Source of the DNA: Aestuariibaculum sp. M13
GTDB lineage: Bacteria; Bacteroidota; Bacteroidia; Flavobacteriales; Flavobacteriaceae
NCBI RefSeq assembly: GCF_024723255.1
Contig: NZ_JANIAC010000001.1
Location: forward strand, 1-64,000
Reading direction: 5' to 3'
Length of the DNA: 64,000 nt
The notes under the pieces are model-generated. The model saw nothing but the letters and a program-made list of their open reading frames with translations, was not told where the DNA came from and did not search any database. The translations under genes and the position numbers were made by a program. Positions 9,649 through 17,547 of this stretch are shown in pieces. The stretch's first letter is position 1. Each line of letters begins with the position of its first letter.

Positions 9649-10734
9649 TTAACGTTTTGCCTTTTGCAAAAGGAAAATAGACAACACGCCAAACACCACA
9701 TTAGGAAACCACGCTGCGACTATAGGTGAGAAATCCGACTGCTCTGCCATAACTCCGAAAATCTTATCGAAAAAGACAAAAACCATGGCAATACAAATAC
9801 CAATTGCCAGATTAACTCCCATTCCTCCTCGGCGTTTCATTGAAGACACAGCCACTGCTATAATAGTTAATATAAACACAGATACTGGCAAACTCCATTT
9901 TTTATACAATACAAGTTTAAAACGCCCGACATTAGAAGACCCTCTGGCCTCTTCTTTTGCTATAAATCGTTTTAATTCGCCATAGGGCTTTACCTCGGCA
10001 GCATAAATTTCAGGTGTTAAATCATCTACTTTAAATGGAAATAACGTATCCTTTTTCCTTTCTATTTCTTCAAGAATATCGTTATTTTCACCAATAGTAC
10101 GTTTAACGTAATTCACTAATCTGTAAGTGGTATCCTCTTCAATATATCGAATACTATTAGCACTGATTTTATAGGTCAACTTATTGTTTTCAAAATGCTC
10201 TAAGGTGAAATTGCTTCCATTTTTGTTTTTAACATCGAAACTACTAACGTAGATAATTTCGTTATCGTTGATTTGTCTGAACAAATCTACATTAGCTCCT
10301 TCATAGGCACTCTTACCCTTCTTAAAGTATTTATATGAAAAGTCATTAAATCCCTGACTGGCCTTAGGTGCTAAATACAGACCTAATACTATAGATAGAA
10401 TACCAACTATAGTTGCCCCAATCATATACGGGCGTAAAAACCTGTAAAAAGACACTCCGGAACTTAAAAAAGCAATCACCTCGGTGTTATTCGCCAATTT
10501 GGAAGTAAACCAAATTACAGACAAGAATAAAAACAAAGGAAAAAGTAAGTGGGCAAAATAGATGGTGAAATCTAAAAAGTATAAAAGCACTTCTCCGATA
10601 GGCACTTCATTTTCTAAAATTTTTCCAATTTTTTCAGCTAAATGTACCGTTATACCAATAGGTATAAACAGCAAAAGCATCATAAAAAATGTAAACAAAT
10701 AACGTTTTAAAATGTACCAATCTAATATTTTCAC
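9649..10734 (-). CDS. LptF/LptG-type permease (YjgP/YjgQ family)
   Basis: A 361-residue inner-membrane protein with three membrane segments in the N-terminal third, a periplasmic beta-jellyroll domain (about 120-270) and three C-terminal membrane segments. This is the layout of LptF/LptG, which with LptB moves lipopolysaccharide from the inner membrane to the Lpt bridge. It opens with MKILDWYILKRYLFTFF. I cannot decide between LptF and LptG. It lies 58 bases downstream of tgt on the same strand, an arrangement I recall as common in Bacteroidota. Confidence 0.9.
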   Translation of the reverse strand: MKILDWYILKRYLFTFFMMLLLFIPIGITVHLAEKIGKILENEVPIGEVLLYFLDFTIYFAHLLFPLFLFLSVIWFTSKLANNTEVIAFLSSGVSFYRFLRPYMIGATIVGILSIVLGLYLAPKASQGFNDFSYKYFKKGKSAYEGANVDLFRQINDNEIIYVSSFDVKNKNGSNFTLEHFENNKLTYKISANSIRYIEEDTTYRLVNYVKRTIGENNDILEEIERKKDTLFPFKVDDLTPEIYAAEVKPYGELKRFIAKEEARGSSNVGRFKLVLYKKWSLPVSVFILTIIAVAVSSMKRRGGMGVNLAIGICIAMVFVFFDKIFGVMAEQSDFSPIVAAWFPNVVFGVLSIFLLQKAKR

Positions 10735-10792
10735 ACGCTTAACTTATTAAGTCTTTATTTGGAGCTTTAGTATGTTTAGAATTCCTTTTTAA

Positions 10793-11923
10793 TTACAAAC
10801 GTTTATCCATTTGTTTTACCATTTGGTCTTTCCAGGTTCTAAAATCTCCTGCTAATATATGTTTTCTTGCCTCGCGAACCAACCATAAATAAAATCCTAA
10901 ATTATGGATTGTTGCAATTTGTTTTCCCAAATATTCGTTAACCGAAAACAAATGACGTAAATACGCTTTAGAATACTCAGTATCAACAAAAGTGATGCCC
11001 ATCTCATCGATTGGTGAAAAATCGGCTTCCCACTTTTTATTTTTAATATTTATGGTTCCATGTGCCGTAAATAACATACCATTTCTTGCATTACGTGTTG
11101 GCATCACGCAGTCGAACATATCTATACCTAACGCAATATTTTCCAAAATATTGATTGGCGTACCAACTCCCATTAAATAACGTGGTTTGTCTTCCGGAAG
11201 AATTTCGGTAACCACTTCGGTCATGGCATACATTTCCTCTGCTGGCTCTCCTACCGATAGTCCTCCAATAGCATTACCTACAGCTCCTGCATTGGCAATG
11301 TATTCAGCCGACTGGCGTCTTAAATCTTTATAAGTACTTCCTTGAACAATTGGAAAAAATGCTTGATCATAACCGTATTTTAATGGTGTCTTTTCCAAGT
11401 GGTTAATGCAACGATCCAGCCAACGGTGTGTCATATGCATAGAGCGTTTTGCATAGTTATAATCACAAGGATACGGCGTACATTCATCGAAAGCCATGAT
11501 AATATCGGCACCAATGGTACGTTGAATTTCCATAACATTTTCTGGAGTGAACGTATGATAACTACCGTCTATATGCGATTTAAACTTAACTCCTTCTTCC
11601 TTAATTTTTCGGTTGGAAGATAATGAGTACACCTGGTACCCACCAGAATCGGTTAAAATATTACGATCCCAGTTCATGAACTTATGCAATCCGCCTGCTT
11701 TTTCTAAAATAGGCGTTTGCGGACGCAAATATAAATGATACGTATTCCCCAAAATAATATCCGGGTTGATATCATTTTTTAACTCTCGCTGATGCACCCC
11801 TTTTACTGATGCTACCGTACCTACAGGCATAAAAATAGGAGTTTCAATTACCCCGTGATCGGTTGTTATTTTTCCCGCTCTTGCCTGACTTTGCGGATCT
11901 TTTGCTTTTAATTCAAATTGCAT
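10793..11923 (-). CDS. tgt: tRNA-guanine transglycosylase lacking the usual zinc cysteines
   Basis: Exchanges guanine-34 for preQ1 in tRNAs for Asp, Asn, His and Tyr (queuosine pathway). The 376 residues have the family length and signatures: LTDSGGYQVYSL with the first catalytic Asp, the FDECTPYPCD region, GGLSVGEP, and DMFDCVMPTRNARNG with the nucleophilic Asp. The C-terminal zinc site CxCxxC of classical bacterial TGTs is missing; that position reads PIDEMGITFVDTEYS. The downstream H of TIHNL is kept. The loss seems to be a feature of the Flavobacteriaceae version and not a local mutation, since the rest is well conserved. Confidence 0.95.
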   Translation of the reverse strand: MQFELKAKDPQSQARAGKITTDHGVIETPIFMPVGTVASVKGVHQRELKNDINPDIILGNTYHLYLRPQTPILEKAGGLHKFMNWDRNILTDSGGYQVYSLSSNRKIKEEGVKFKSHIDGSYHTFTPENVMEIQRTIGADIIMAFDECTPYPCDYNYAKRSMHMTHRWLDRCINHLEKTPLKYGYDQAFFPIVQGSTYKDLRRQSAEYIANAGAVGNAIGGLSVGEPAEEMYAMTEVVTEILPEDKPRYLMGVGTPINILENIALGIDMFDCVMPTRNARNGMLFTAHGTINIKNKKWEADFSPIDEMGITFVDTEYSKAYLRHLFSVNEYLGKQIATIHNLGFYLWLVREARKHILAGDFRTWKDQMVKQMDKRL

Positions 11924-12131
11924 ATACCTAATTATTCTTCCAACGGCAAACCTACATATTTTTTTAGTTTTACATTGTACTTTTCACTTGCTTTTATGAT
12001 TTTCTGTTCTCTGTTAGTTTTAAAGATTTTGAACTTTTAAGCACTTTTGGCTCGTATATTGATAGAGAATGATACTATAAAACATATAATATCGTTTTTA
12101 ATTAAATTACGAATCCCTAAAAAAACTATTT

Positions 12132-12716
12132 ATGAAAAAGAACCTGTTTTTTTTATTACTGTTAACTTCTATGTCCATTACTGCCTTTGCGCAATCTATT
12201 CCCGGATTTGGTATTAAAGGTGGATTAAACTACAACGCTAACGGTGATTATTTTGAATCGATTAGCAACAACTATGAACATCCTGACAGAAATGTAGGAT
12301 TCCATATTGGTTTATTTGGTAAAGTTGGAAATCAAATTTTCTTTAAACCTGAAGTTGTTTATACCAGCACTAAAAGTGATTATAATGACGATAGTTTTAA
12401 AATGCAGAAACTAGATGTGCCTTTATTGGTTGGTGTAAAAGTTATTGGCCCGTTAAACGTATTTGCCGGACCAGCATTTCAGTATATTTTAGACACTGAA
12501 TTTGAAAACATTACCATTAACGATGTAGATAACGATTTAACGGTTGGGTTGAACTTTGGTATTGGAGTTAACTTCAAAAAAGTTGGGCTTGACTTACGTT
12601 ATGAAAGAGGATTTAGCGAAAACGAAGCCACTTTCTTAGACAATAATGGCATTAGCACCAATAGAATTGACACCAGACCAGACCAGTTAATTTTAAGTTT
12701 ATCTTTATTAATATAA
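12132..12716 (+). CDS. outer-membrane beta-barrel (porin-like) protein
   Basis: A 194-residue protein with a signal peptide (MKKNLFFLLLLTSMSITAFAQ) and an 8-strand-type barrel pattern: IPGFGIKGGLNYN..., VGFHIGLFGKV, FFKPEVVYTST, LDVPLLVGVKV, LNVFAGPAFQYIL, LDLRYERGF and a final LILSLSLLI. This is the PorT/OmpA-barrel type of small outer-membrane protein found in many copies in Flavobacteriaceae; its ligand is unknown. It has its own terminator and no operon partner. Confidence 0.88.
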   Translation: MKKNLFFLLLLTSMSITAFAQSIPGFGIKGGLNYNANGDYFESISNNYEHPDRNVGFHIGLFGKVGNQIFFKPEVVYTSTKSDYNDDSFKMQKLDVPLLVGVKVIGPLNVFAGPAFQYILDTEFENITINDVDNDLTVGLNFGIGVNFKKVGLDLRYERGFSENEATFLDNNGISTNRIDTRPDQLILSLSLLI

Positions 12717-12730
12717 TCTGTTTTACAGCA

Positions 12731-12766
12731 ACAAAAAAGCCCCGCAAATGCGAGGCTTTTTTTTAT
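12731..12766. terminator. terminator after the barrel gene, bidirectional
   Basis: The stem AAAAAGCCCCGC / GCGAGGCTTTTT (one mismatch) with loop AAAT is followed by TTTTTTTTATTTT. It lies between convergent genes and can serve both. Confidence 0.85.
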
Positions 12767-12780
12767 TTTATCTACTACAA

Positions 12781-13821
12781 TTATAGGCTATAATTTATTT
12801 TAATATCCGATTCTAAATAATCAGGAATATCATTAGCGTTTGTATCGTAAAGTTTAATTATGGTTCCTACAAATTCACCTTCACTATTTTTTGCTATGTA
12901 ATTTAGTAACAATTCATCAGCATCTAATGGTTCAGATTTAACGACTTCAACAGAAGCTCCTTTAACTGTTCTTACTGTAATTTCGTTTTTCGTTAGCACA
13001 CCGTCTCCATCATCATCAGTATCTATATAATCATAACGCGGATATAAATACCCATAGGCATCGGCATAGGTGTCTTCATCTGTATTCACAGTAAGACCTT
13101 CTAAATATGTTGGTACACCATCTCCATCGTGGTCATTTTGTCCCATTTGTAACAACTCAAATTTAAATACTAAAGGTGAATAAGCTGCTATACTACCAGT
13201 AGCACTTGAGAAATAGGCTAATCCTGATGGTAAAAACATAACACCTACTCCAGAATTACTAAAACTCACAGTACCGTCACCATTATCGGCAAAACTTTCT
13301 GAAATGTTGTACTTAGGAATCACAAAACGCCATCCCGGAATTAAACTTGTTAAGTCTAATGGATTACTATCCGGGTAATATTTACTATCAAAAACAACAT
13401 CTCCTAAAGTAAACCCTTCATATAAAATTTGAATATCATCAGCCACAGTTGGAGAATTATACCCTCCGCCTTGATTTATTTTAAGTACGTAATACTGGTA
13501 TTCTGTATCGGCGTAAGTAGTATCTATTGGAGCTCCAACAGCAGTTTCTAATAACTCGTAACCATCAGGCACCGTTTCATCTCCTGTTAGCTCTAAAATT
13601 TTAATATCATTAATACCTACATTTGGTAAAGCAGCCTCAATTTCGGCTTTGTTATAATAATGACTTTGTAAATACTTCTGTAAAGAATCCATGTCTGCTG
13701 CCTGTTGTTCTGTGCGATCTCTAGGAGGTACTACGGTAACTTCAGATTCATCATCTTTTTTACAAGACACAAAACCAATAGCCAAACACAAGGCCAGCAA
13801 ACTTAAATTTTTAAATTTCAT
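12781..13821 (-). CDS. FKBP-type peptidyl-prolyl isomerase lipoprotein
   Basis: A 346-residue envelope lipoprotein: signal and lipobox in MKFKNLSLLALCLAIGFVSCK (Cys 20). The middle part (about 115-230) has the FKBP pattern: ILYEGFTLGDVVFDSKYYP, LIPGWRFVIPKY, GVGVMFLPSGLAYFS and FKFELLQM. It is followed by an Asp-rich calcium-loop-like segment (DHDGDGVPTYLEG, DTDDDGDGVLTKNE) and a short beta domain. It would catalyse or chaperone proline-dependent folding in the periplasm. FKBP lipoproteins with DxDxDG tails are frequent in Flavobacteriaceae; the catalytic activity here is inferred. Confidence 0.88.
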   Translation of the reverse strand: MKFKNLSLLALCLAIGFVSCKKDDESEVTVVPPRDRTEQQAADMDSLQKYLQSHYYNKAEIEAALPNVGINDIKILELTGDETVPDGYELLETAVGAPIDTTYADTEYQYYVLKINQGGGYNSPTVADDIQILYEGFTLGDVVFDSKYYPDSNPLDLTSLIPGWRFVIPKYNISESFADNGDGTVSFSNSGVGVMFLPSGLAYFSSATGSIAAYSPLVFKFELLQMGQNDHDGDGVPTYLEGLTVNTDEDTYADAYGYLYPRYDYIDTDDDGDGVLTKNEITVRTVKGASVEVVKSEPLDADELLLNYIAKNSEGEFVGTIIKLYDTNANDIPDYLESDIKINYSL

Positions 13822-13990
13822 GCAACGATATTTTTTATTTCTTTGGGTATCTTAAGCATCGGCTTATTATAAATTAAAAGCATTGCTTTTTATTATACCA
13901 ATGTCTTAATATTCTTTATTTTTGAGCACGCAAGATACAATTTTAATATAATCTTGTGTACATGGTTAACGTAGTTTTTAGAATTAATAT

Positions 13991-14362
13991 ATGCGAATTG
14001 ATAAGTACTTATGGTGTGTGAGGTATTACAAAACACGAAGCATTGCCACAACGGCTTGTAAAAAAGGCCAGGTTAAGGTAAATGGCGATGTTGTAAAACC
14101 CAGCAGGGAGGTTTATGCAACAGATGTTATTGAATTAAGAAAAGACCAGATAAACTATAAATTAAAAGTCAACGACATTCCTGAAAGTCGAGTTGGTGCA
14201 AAACTGGTGGACATTTACAGAACAGATATTACACCTAAAGAGCAATTTGAAGCTCAGGAATTATTAAAATTCGCCAAAGACTATTACAGAAAAAAAGGTG
14301 TTGGACGACCTACAAAAAAAGATAGACGCGATATTGATGATTTTACAAACGAAAATGAGTAA
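13991..14362 (+). CDS. S4-domain RNA-binding protein, Hsp15-like
   Basis: A 123-residue protein with an N-terminal S4 domain (MRIDKYLWCVRYYKTRSIATTACKKGQVKVNG) and a basic C-terminal tail (KDYYRKKGVGRPTKKDRRDID). In E. coli, Hsp15 binds 50S subunits carrying nascent peptide after abortive translation. It is 30 bases upstream of the phosphoribosyltransferase gene, so the two probably form an operon. Confidence 0.9.
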   Translation: MRIDKYLWCVRYYKTRSIATTACKKGQVKVNGDVVKPSREVYATDVIELRKDQINYKLKVNDIPESRVGAKLVDIYRTDITPKEQFEAQELLKFAKDYYRKKGVGRPTKKDRRDIDDFTNENE

Positions 14363-14392
14363 TTTTACCCTCTCATTTAATCCCAATTGATT

Positions 14393-14896
14393 ATGGACGT
14401 TACAAACAACGTGATATTAAACCACGACGAAATCAATCATAAAATAAGACGTATTGCATTTCAAATTTATGAAAGCAACGTTTATGAAACCGAAGTTATT
14501 TTAGCCGGAATCGATCGTAATGGGTATATTTTTGCAGAAAAGTTAAAAGCCATCTTAGAGGATATTTCAGATATTAATGTGATTTTATGCAAAGTCAGTA
14601 TTGATAAAAAACAACCTCAAAATAATATAAAAACATCTTTAAGTACTGAAGAATATGAAAACAAATCTTTAGTACTTGTTGATGATGTTTTAAACTCAGG
14701 CACCACTTTAATTTATGGTGTAAAACACTTTTTAGATGTTCCGCTTAAGCGTTTTAAAACCGCTGTTTTAATAAATAGAAACCATAAAAAATATCCTGTA
14801 AAAGCAGATTTTAAAGGTATTTCTTTGTCTACTTCATTACACGAGCATGTTAATGTGGTATTAGAAGGCAATCAATTTGAAGCTACTTTAGAGTAG
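14393..14896 (+). CDS. phosphoribosyltransferase, PyrR-like
   Basis: A 167-residue type I phosphoribosyltransferase. The PRPP loop is LVLVDDVLNSGTTL, preceded by the flexible-loop region; the N-terminal layout (MDVTNNVILNHDEINHKIRRIAFQIYE) resembles PyrR. It could bind pyrimidine nucleotides or act as a uracil phosphoribosyltransferase; the sequence alone does not say. The ATG at 14393 is chosen over the TTG two codons earlier. The last 9 bases overlap the end of the convergent aroK. Confidence 0.85.
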   Translation: MDVTNNVILNHDEINHKIRRIAFQIYESNVYETEVILAGIDRNGYIFAEKLKAILEDISDINVILCKVSIDKKQPQNNIKTSLSTEEYENKSLVLVDDVLNSGTTLIYGVKHFLDVPLKRFKTAVLINRNHKKYPVKADFKGISLSTSLHEHVNVVLEGNQFEATLE

Positions 14897-15409
14897 CTTC
14901 AAATTTAGTTCTTCTATTATTTCAGAAGTCGTTTTGTTATCTGTTGGCAACACAATATTCGCCTGACTGTAAAATGGTGAACGCTCGAACAAATGTTTTC
15001 CAATAAATTCAGTTAACTCCTCATCAGTTTCTATATGAGCCACTAAAGGACGTTTTCCCTTTTCTCCTTTTAAACGGTTTACCAAGGTTGGAATGGAAGC
15101 TTTTAAATAAACACTTTTCACATTATCGGCTTTTAAAATAAGATCCATATTATTACTATAACACGGAGTACCACCCCCAAGGGATAAAATTAAATTCGAT
15201 TTACTATCTAAAAGTTCCCTTAAATATTTAGTTTCAGCCTTTCTAAAATAGATTTCTCCCTTAGTTTGAAATATAGTTTTTATTGAAGTTTGTTCCTGCT
15301 CTTCAATGTAATCGTCTAAATCTAAAAAGTCATAGTTTAATTTTTCGGCTAAAATCCTACCTATAGTGGACTTTCCAGAAGCCATGTATCCAACTAAAAT
15401 TAAAATCAT
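14888..15409 (-). CDS. aroK: shikimate kinase
   Basis: Phosphorylates shikimate to shikimate 3-phosphate in chorismate synthesis. The 173-residue protein has the P-loop GYMASGKSTIG near residue 7, the substrate-site segment DLDDYIE, LSLGGGTPCY and the lid region GEKGKRPLV. No other aro gene is adjacent. Confidence 0.96.
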   Translation of the reverse strand: MILILVGYMASGKSTIGRILAEKLNYDFLDLDDYIEEQEQTSIKTIFQTKGEIYFRKAETKYLRELLDSKSNLILSLGGGTPCYSNNMDLILKADNVKSVYLKASIPTLVNRLKGEKGKRPLVAHIETDEELTEFIGKHLFERSPFYSQANIVLPTDNKTTSEIIEELNLKLL

Positions 15410-15486
15410 TGATTAGGTTATAAATTGATTATTAAAAACTTAAGTTTTCGATGTGCAAAAAAACAAAAATTTCTTCTAAAATCTCC

Positions 15487-15516
15487 TTGTTTTTTTAAAA
15501 ATAGGTTTTATATTTG
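15487..15516 (+). promoter_or_regulatory. promoter of tRNA-Lys (TTG-N19-TATATTTG)
   Basis: TTG at 15487-15489 and TATATTTG at 15509-15516 are 19 bases apart, a full match to the Bacteroidota housekeeping promoter. The tRNA begins 34 bases further on. Confidence 0.75.
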
Positions 15517-15550
15517 CACCCGCAAACACTAACTTTCAGTGTTTAAGCAA

Positions 15551-15623
15551 GACTAGATAGCTCAGTTGGTAGAGCATAACACTTTTAATGTTAGGGTCCT
15601 GGGTTCGAGCCCCAGTCTGGTCA
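15551..15623 (+). tRNA. tRNA-Lys (anticodon TTT)
   Basis: A 73-nt cloverleaf. The acceptor GACTAGA pairs with TCTGGTC (one G-U); the D arm is GCTCAGTTGGTAGAGC; the anticodon stem TAACA/TGTTA closes the loop CTTTTAA; the T arm contains GGTTCGAGCCCC. CCA is not encoded. Confidence 0.97.
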
Positions 15624-15627
15624 CAAA

Positions 15628-15658
15628 AAAAGTTAAGCATATGCTTAACTTTTTTTTA
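15628..15658 (+). terminator. terminator after tRNA-Lys
   Basis: The perfect palindrome AAGTTAAGCAT/ATGCTTAACTT is flanked by A and T runs. Confidence 0.85.
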
Positions 15659-15763
15659 TTTTTAGTCATTTTGTGAGTAAAAATAAACAGAAAAAACTAA
15701 TACTCATCTTAGTTTTTCTCACAGACACATCGGGTTCTATATTCGATATTGTTTATACATTTA

Positions 15764-15848
15764 GCGCACGTGGCGGAATTGGTAGACGCGCCAGCTTGAG
15801 GGGCTGGTATTCGCTTAGAATGTGGAAGTTCGAGTCTTCTCGTGCGCA
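15764..15848 (+). tRNA. tRNA-Leu (anticodon GAG)
   Basis: An 85-nt class II tRNA. The acceptor GCGCACG pairs with CGTGCGC; the anticodon stem CCAGC/GCTGG holds loop TTGAGGG, so the anticodon is GAG; a long variable arm (ATTCGCTTAGAATG) and the T loop GTTCGAGTC are present. CCA is not encoded. Confidence 0.97.
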
Positions 15849-15916
15849 CTTATTTATCCTATTTTCTTTTCTACTTTATTTTTTAACGTTTTAACCAACA
15901 GGTTAAATATGTTTTG

Positions 15917-15950
15917 ATAAAAAAAGAGAGGTAAAACTACCTCTCTTAAA
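15917..15950 (-). terminator. terminator of the susCD operon
   Basis: The stem AAGAGAGGTA / TACCTCTCTT with loop AAAC is followed on the minus strand by seven T. It lies just past the susD-like stop. Confidence 0.8.
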
Positions 15951-15971
15951 TGTAAATTCGATGAAAAACCA

Positions 15972-17537
15972 CTAATTTATATCCCACCAAAGTTTTGTTC
16001 CTCCAGTATCCGGTCCTCCTAATTTAACGATAGCATCTTCAACAGCCACCCCATTCGAAGAGTATTCATTGGATACATATATTACACGCTTCATTAAACT
16101 CGTTCCAACACCTTCATCATTATTATCAGTATATAGTAACGGATATATAATACTGGCATCTGAGCGTCTTAAATCTGCCCAGGTTTCCCAAGATTCAGGA
16201 AACAACCCAAGGTATTTTTGCACGGCTATTTGTTTACGTTGCTCTGCTACATTAGAACTCCAGGCAACTGGCACATCTACAGGTGGTGTTGCTAAATCCA
16301 AATCGGGATAAGTATTAAGAATTTCCGGTTGTGCTCCTGTTGATGTTCCTGCTAGATAATCTGTAATGACTGAGCTATCAGTAATATTCCATTGGTTTAG
16401 TGATAATTGAACTCCTGTTTCATACAAAGTTTGTGCATCTCCATTCATATTCCATCCATTTAACACACCTTCGGCTCTGTTAAAATATGACTCAGAAGCC
16501 ATCATAATTTCAATGTTTTTGGTTTCCTGATAGTCGTTCCCCAAAACATCATTGTTAAAAGATGAAAATTCAGTTGTTCCAAATTGATCTTGCAAACCCC
16601 CGGCTGGTTGGCCACGAAACACCTCATCTTCTGTCTCTGAAAACCAAATAGACATTCTAGGATCGTTATACCCTTTTAGAATACTTTCCATTGAAGCCGA
16701 CATGTAATACCCCCAGCTATTAACAATCATATTTAAATTATTTGGTGTAATATTACTAACAGCAAAATAGGCACTTTGATCGTTAGATTCCATAACTCCG
16801 TTTGCTACTGCTGTTTCCGCTTCGGTTTGCGCTTTTGATGGTTGAACATCTGAAATTCTTAAAGCTAAACGCAATCTAAGGCTATTTCCAAAACGTTTCC
16901 ATTTATCAATATCTCCATAAAAAACGCGATCGGATATTTGAAATAAACCTACTGTACTTTCTGAAGCTGCACTTAAAGTAGTTTCGGCTTCTTCTAATAA
17001 ATTAAAAAAGTCTTCATAGATATCTTCCTGACTATCATAAATTACATTTTCTTCACCATTTCCCGCCTCTGTATAAGGTATAGGCCCGTAATGATCGGTC
17101 ATTTGGTTATACATAAACACCTTCCAAATTTTAAGTACAGCCAGGGCGTTTTCATCACCTTCTGAAGCTATAATTGCATTGTTTAATGCAGGAACTGCTA
17201 CAGTATAAAAACGCAACCATCCACGAGCTTCGAAACCGCTAAAGGCATTTCTATCGGTTCCGTATCCTGTATTCATGTAATGAACAAATTGAGAAGAGAT
17301 AATACCTGTGGCAATACCCCAGGTTCCCTGATCGTCAACTCCAGGAGAAGAATACGAGCCGTTATGTATTCCTGCGTATAGTGCAGATGCAAAAGAAGGC
17401 CCTGCTAAAGTAGCATCTAACTGATCTGCGGTAAGCGTATTACTATTTGTATTTAAGTTGTCGAAATCGTCTGTACAACTTGTAAATATCAATGCCAAAG
17501 ATGTGGCTATTGTATATATTTTATTGATCAACTTCAT
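15972..17537 (-). CDS. SusD/RagB-family nutrient-binding lipoprotein
   Basis: The surface-exposed binding partner that sits on a SusC transporter. From ATG 17537 it has 521 residues, with signal and lipobox LALIFTSC (Cys 21); the longer reading from 17558 would add a meaningless N-terminus and overlap susC. SusD-like features are the helical, Asn/Asp-rich body and conserved stretches such as KVFMYNQMTDHYGPIPYTEA, SYFNRAEGV and EQRKQIAVQKYLGLFPESWETWADLRRSD. The pattern fits the SusD_2-type subfamily. It starts 10 bases after the susC stop. The substrate is probably an oligosaccharide, given the adjacent GH3 gene. Confidence 0.92.
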   Translation of the reverse strand: MKLINKIYTIATSLALIFTSCTDDFDNLNTNSNTLTADQLDATLAGPSFASALYAGIHNGSYSSPGVDDQGTWGIATGIISSQFVHYMNTGYGTDRNAFSGFEARGWLRFYTVAVPALNNAIIASEGDENALAVLKIWKVFMYNQMTDHYGPIPYTEAGNGEENVIYDSQEDIYEDFFNLLEEAETTLSAASESTVGLFQISDRVFYGDIDKWKRFGNSLRLRLALRISDVQPSKAQTEAETAVANGVMESNDQSAYFAVSNITPNNLNMIVNSWGYYMSASMESILKGYNDPRMSIWFSETEDEVFRGQPAGGLQDQFGTTEFSSFNNDVLGNDYQETKNIEIMMASESYFNRAEGVLNGWNMNGDAQTLYETGVQLSLNQWNITDSSVITDYLAGTSTGAQPEILNTYPDLDLATPPVDVPVAWSSNVAEQRKQIAVQKYLGLFPESWETWADLRRSDASIIYPLLYTDNNDEGVGTSLMKRVIYVSNEYSSNGVAVEDAIVKLGGPDTGGTKLWWDIN

Positions 17538-17547
17538 AATATTTTTA

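Noticed and set aside
12993-13155. Asp-rich loops in the FKBP lipoprotein as a separate EF-hand or dockerin gene
   Set aside because: They are in frame with the FKBP domain and are a usual tail of such lipoproteins; no cohesin or cellulosome gene is nearby.
15673-15894. 73-codon reading across tRNA-Leu
   Set aside because: It runs straight through the tRNA gene and its peptide is a translation of the tRNA; not a protein gene.
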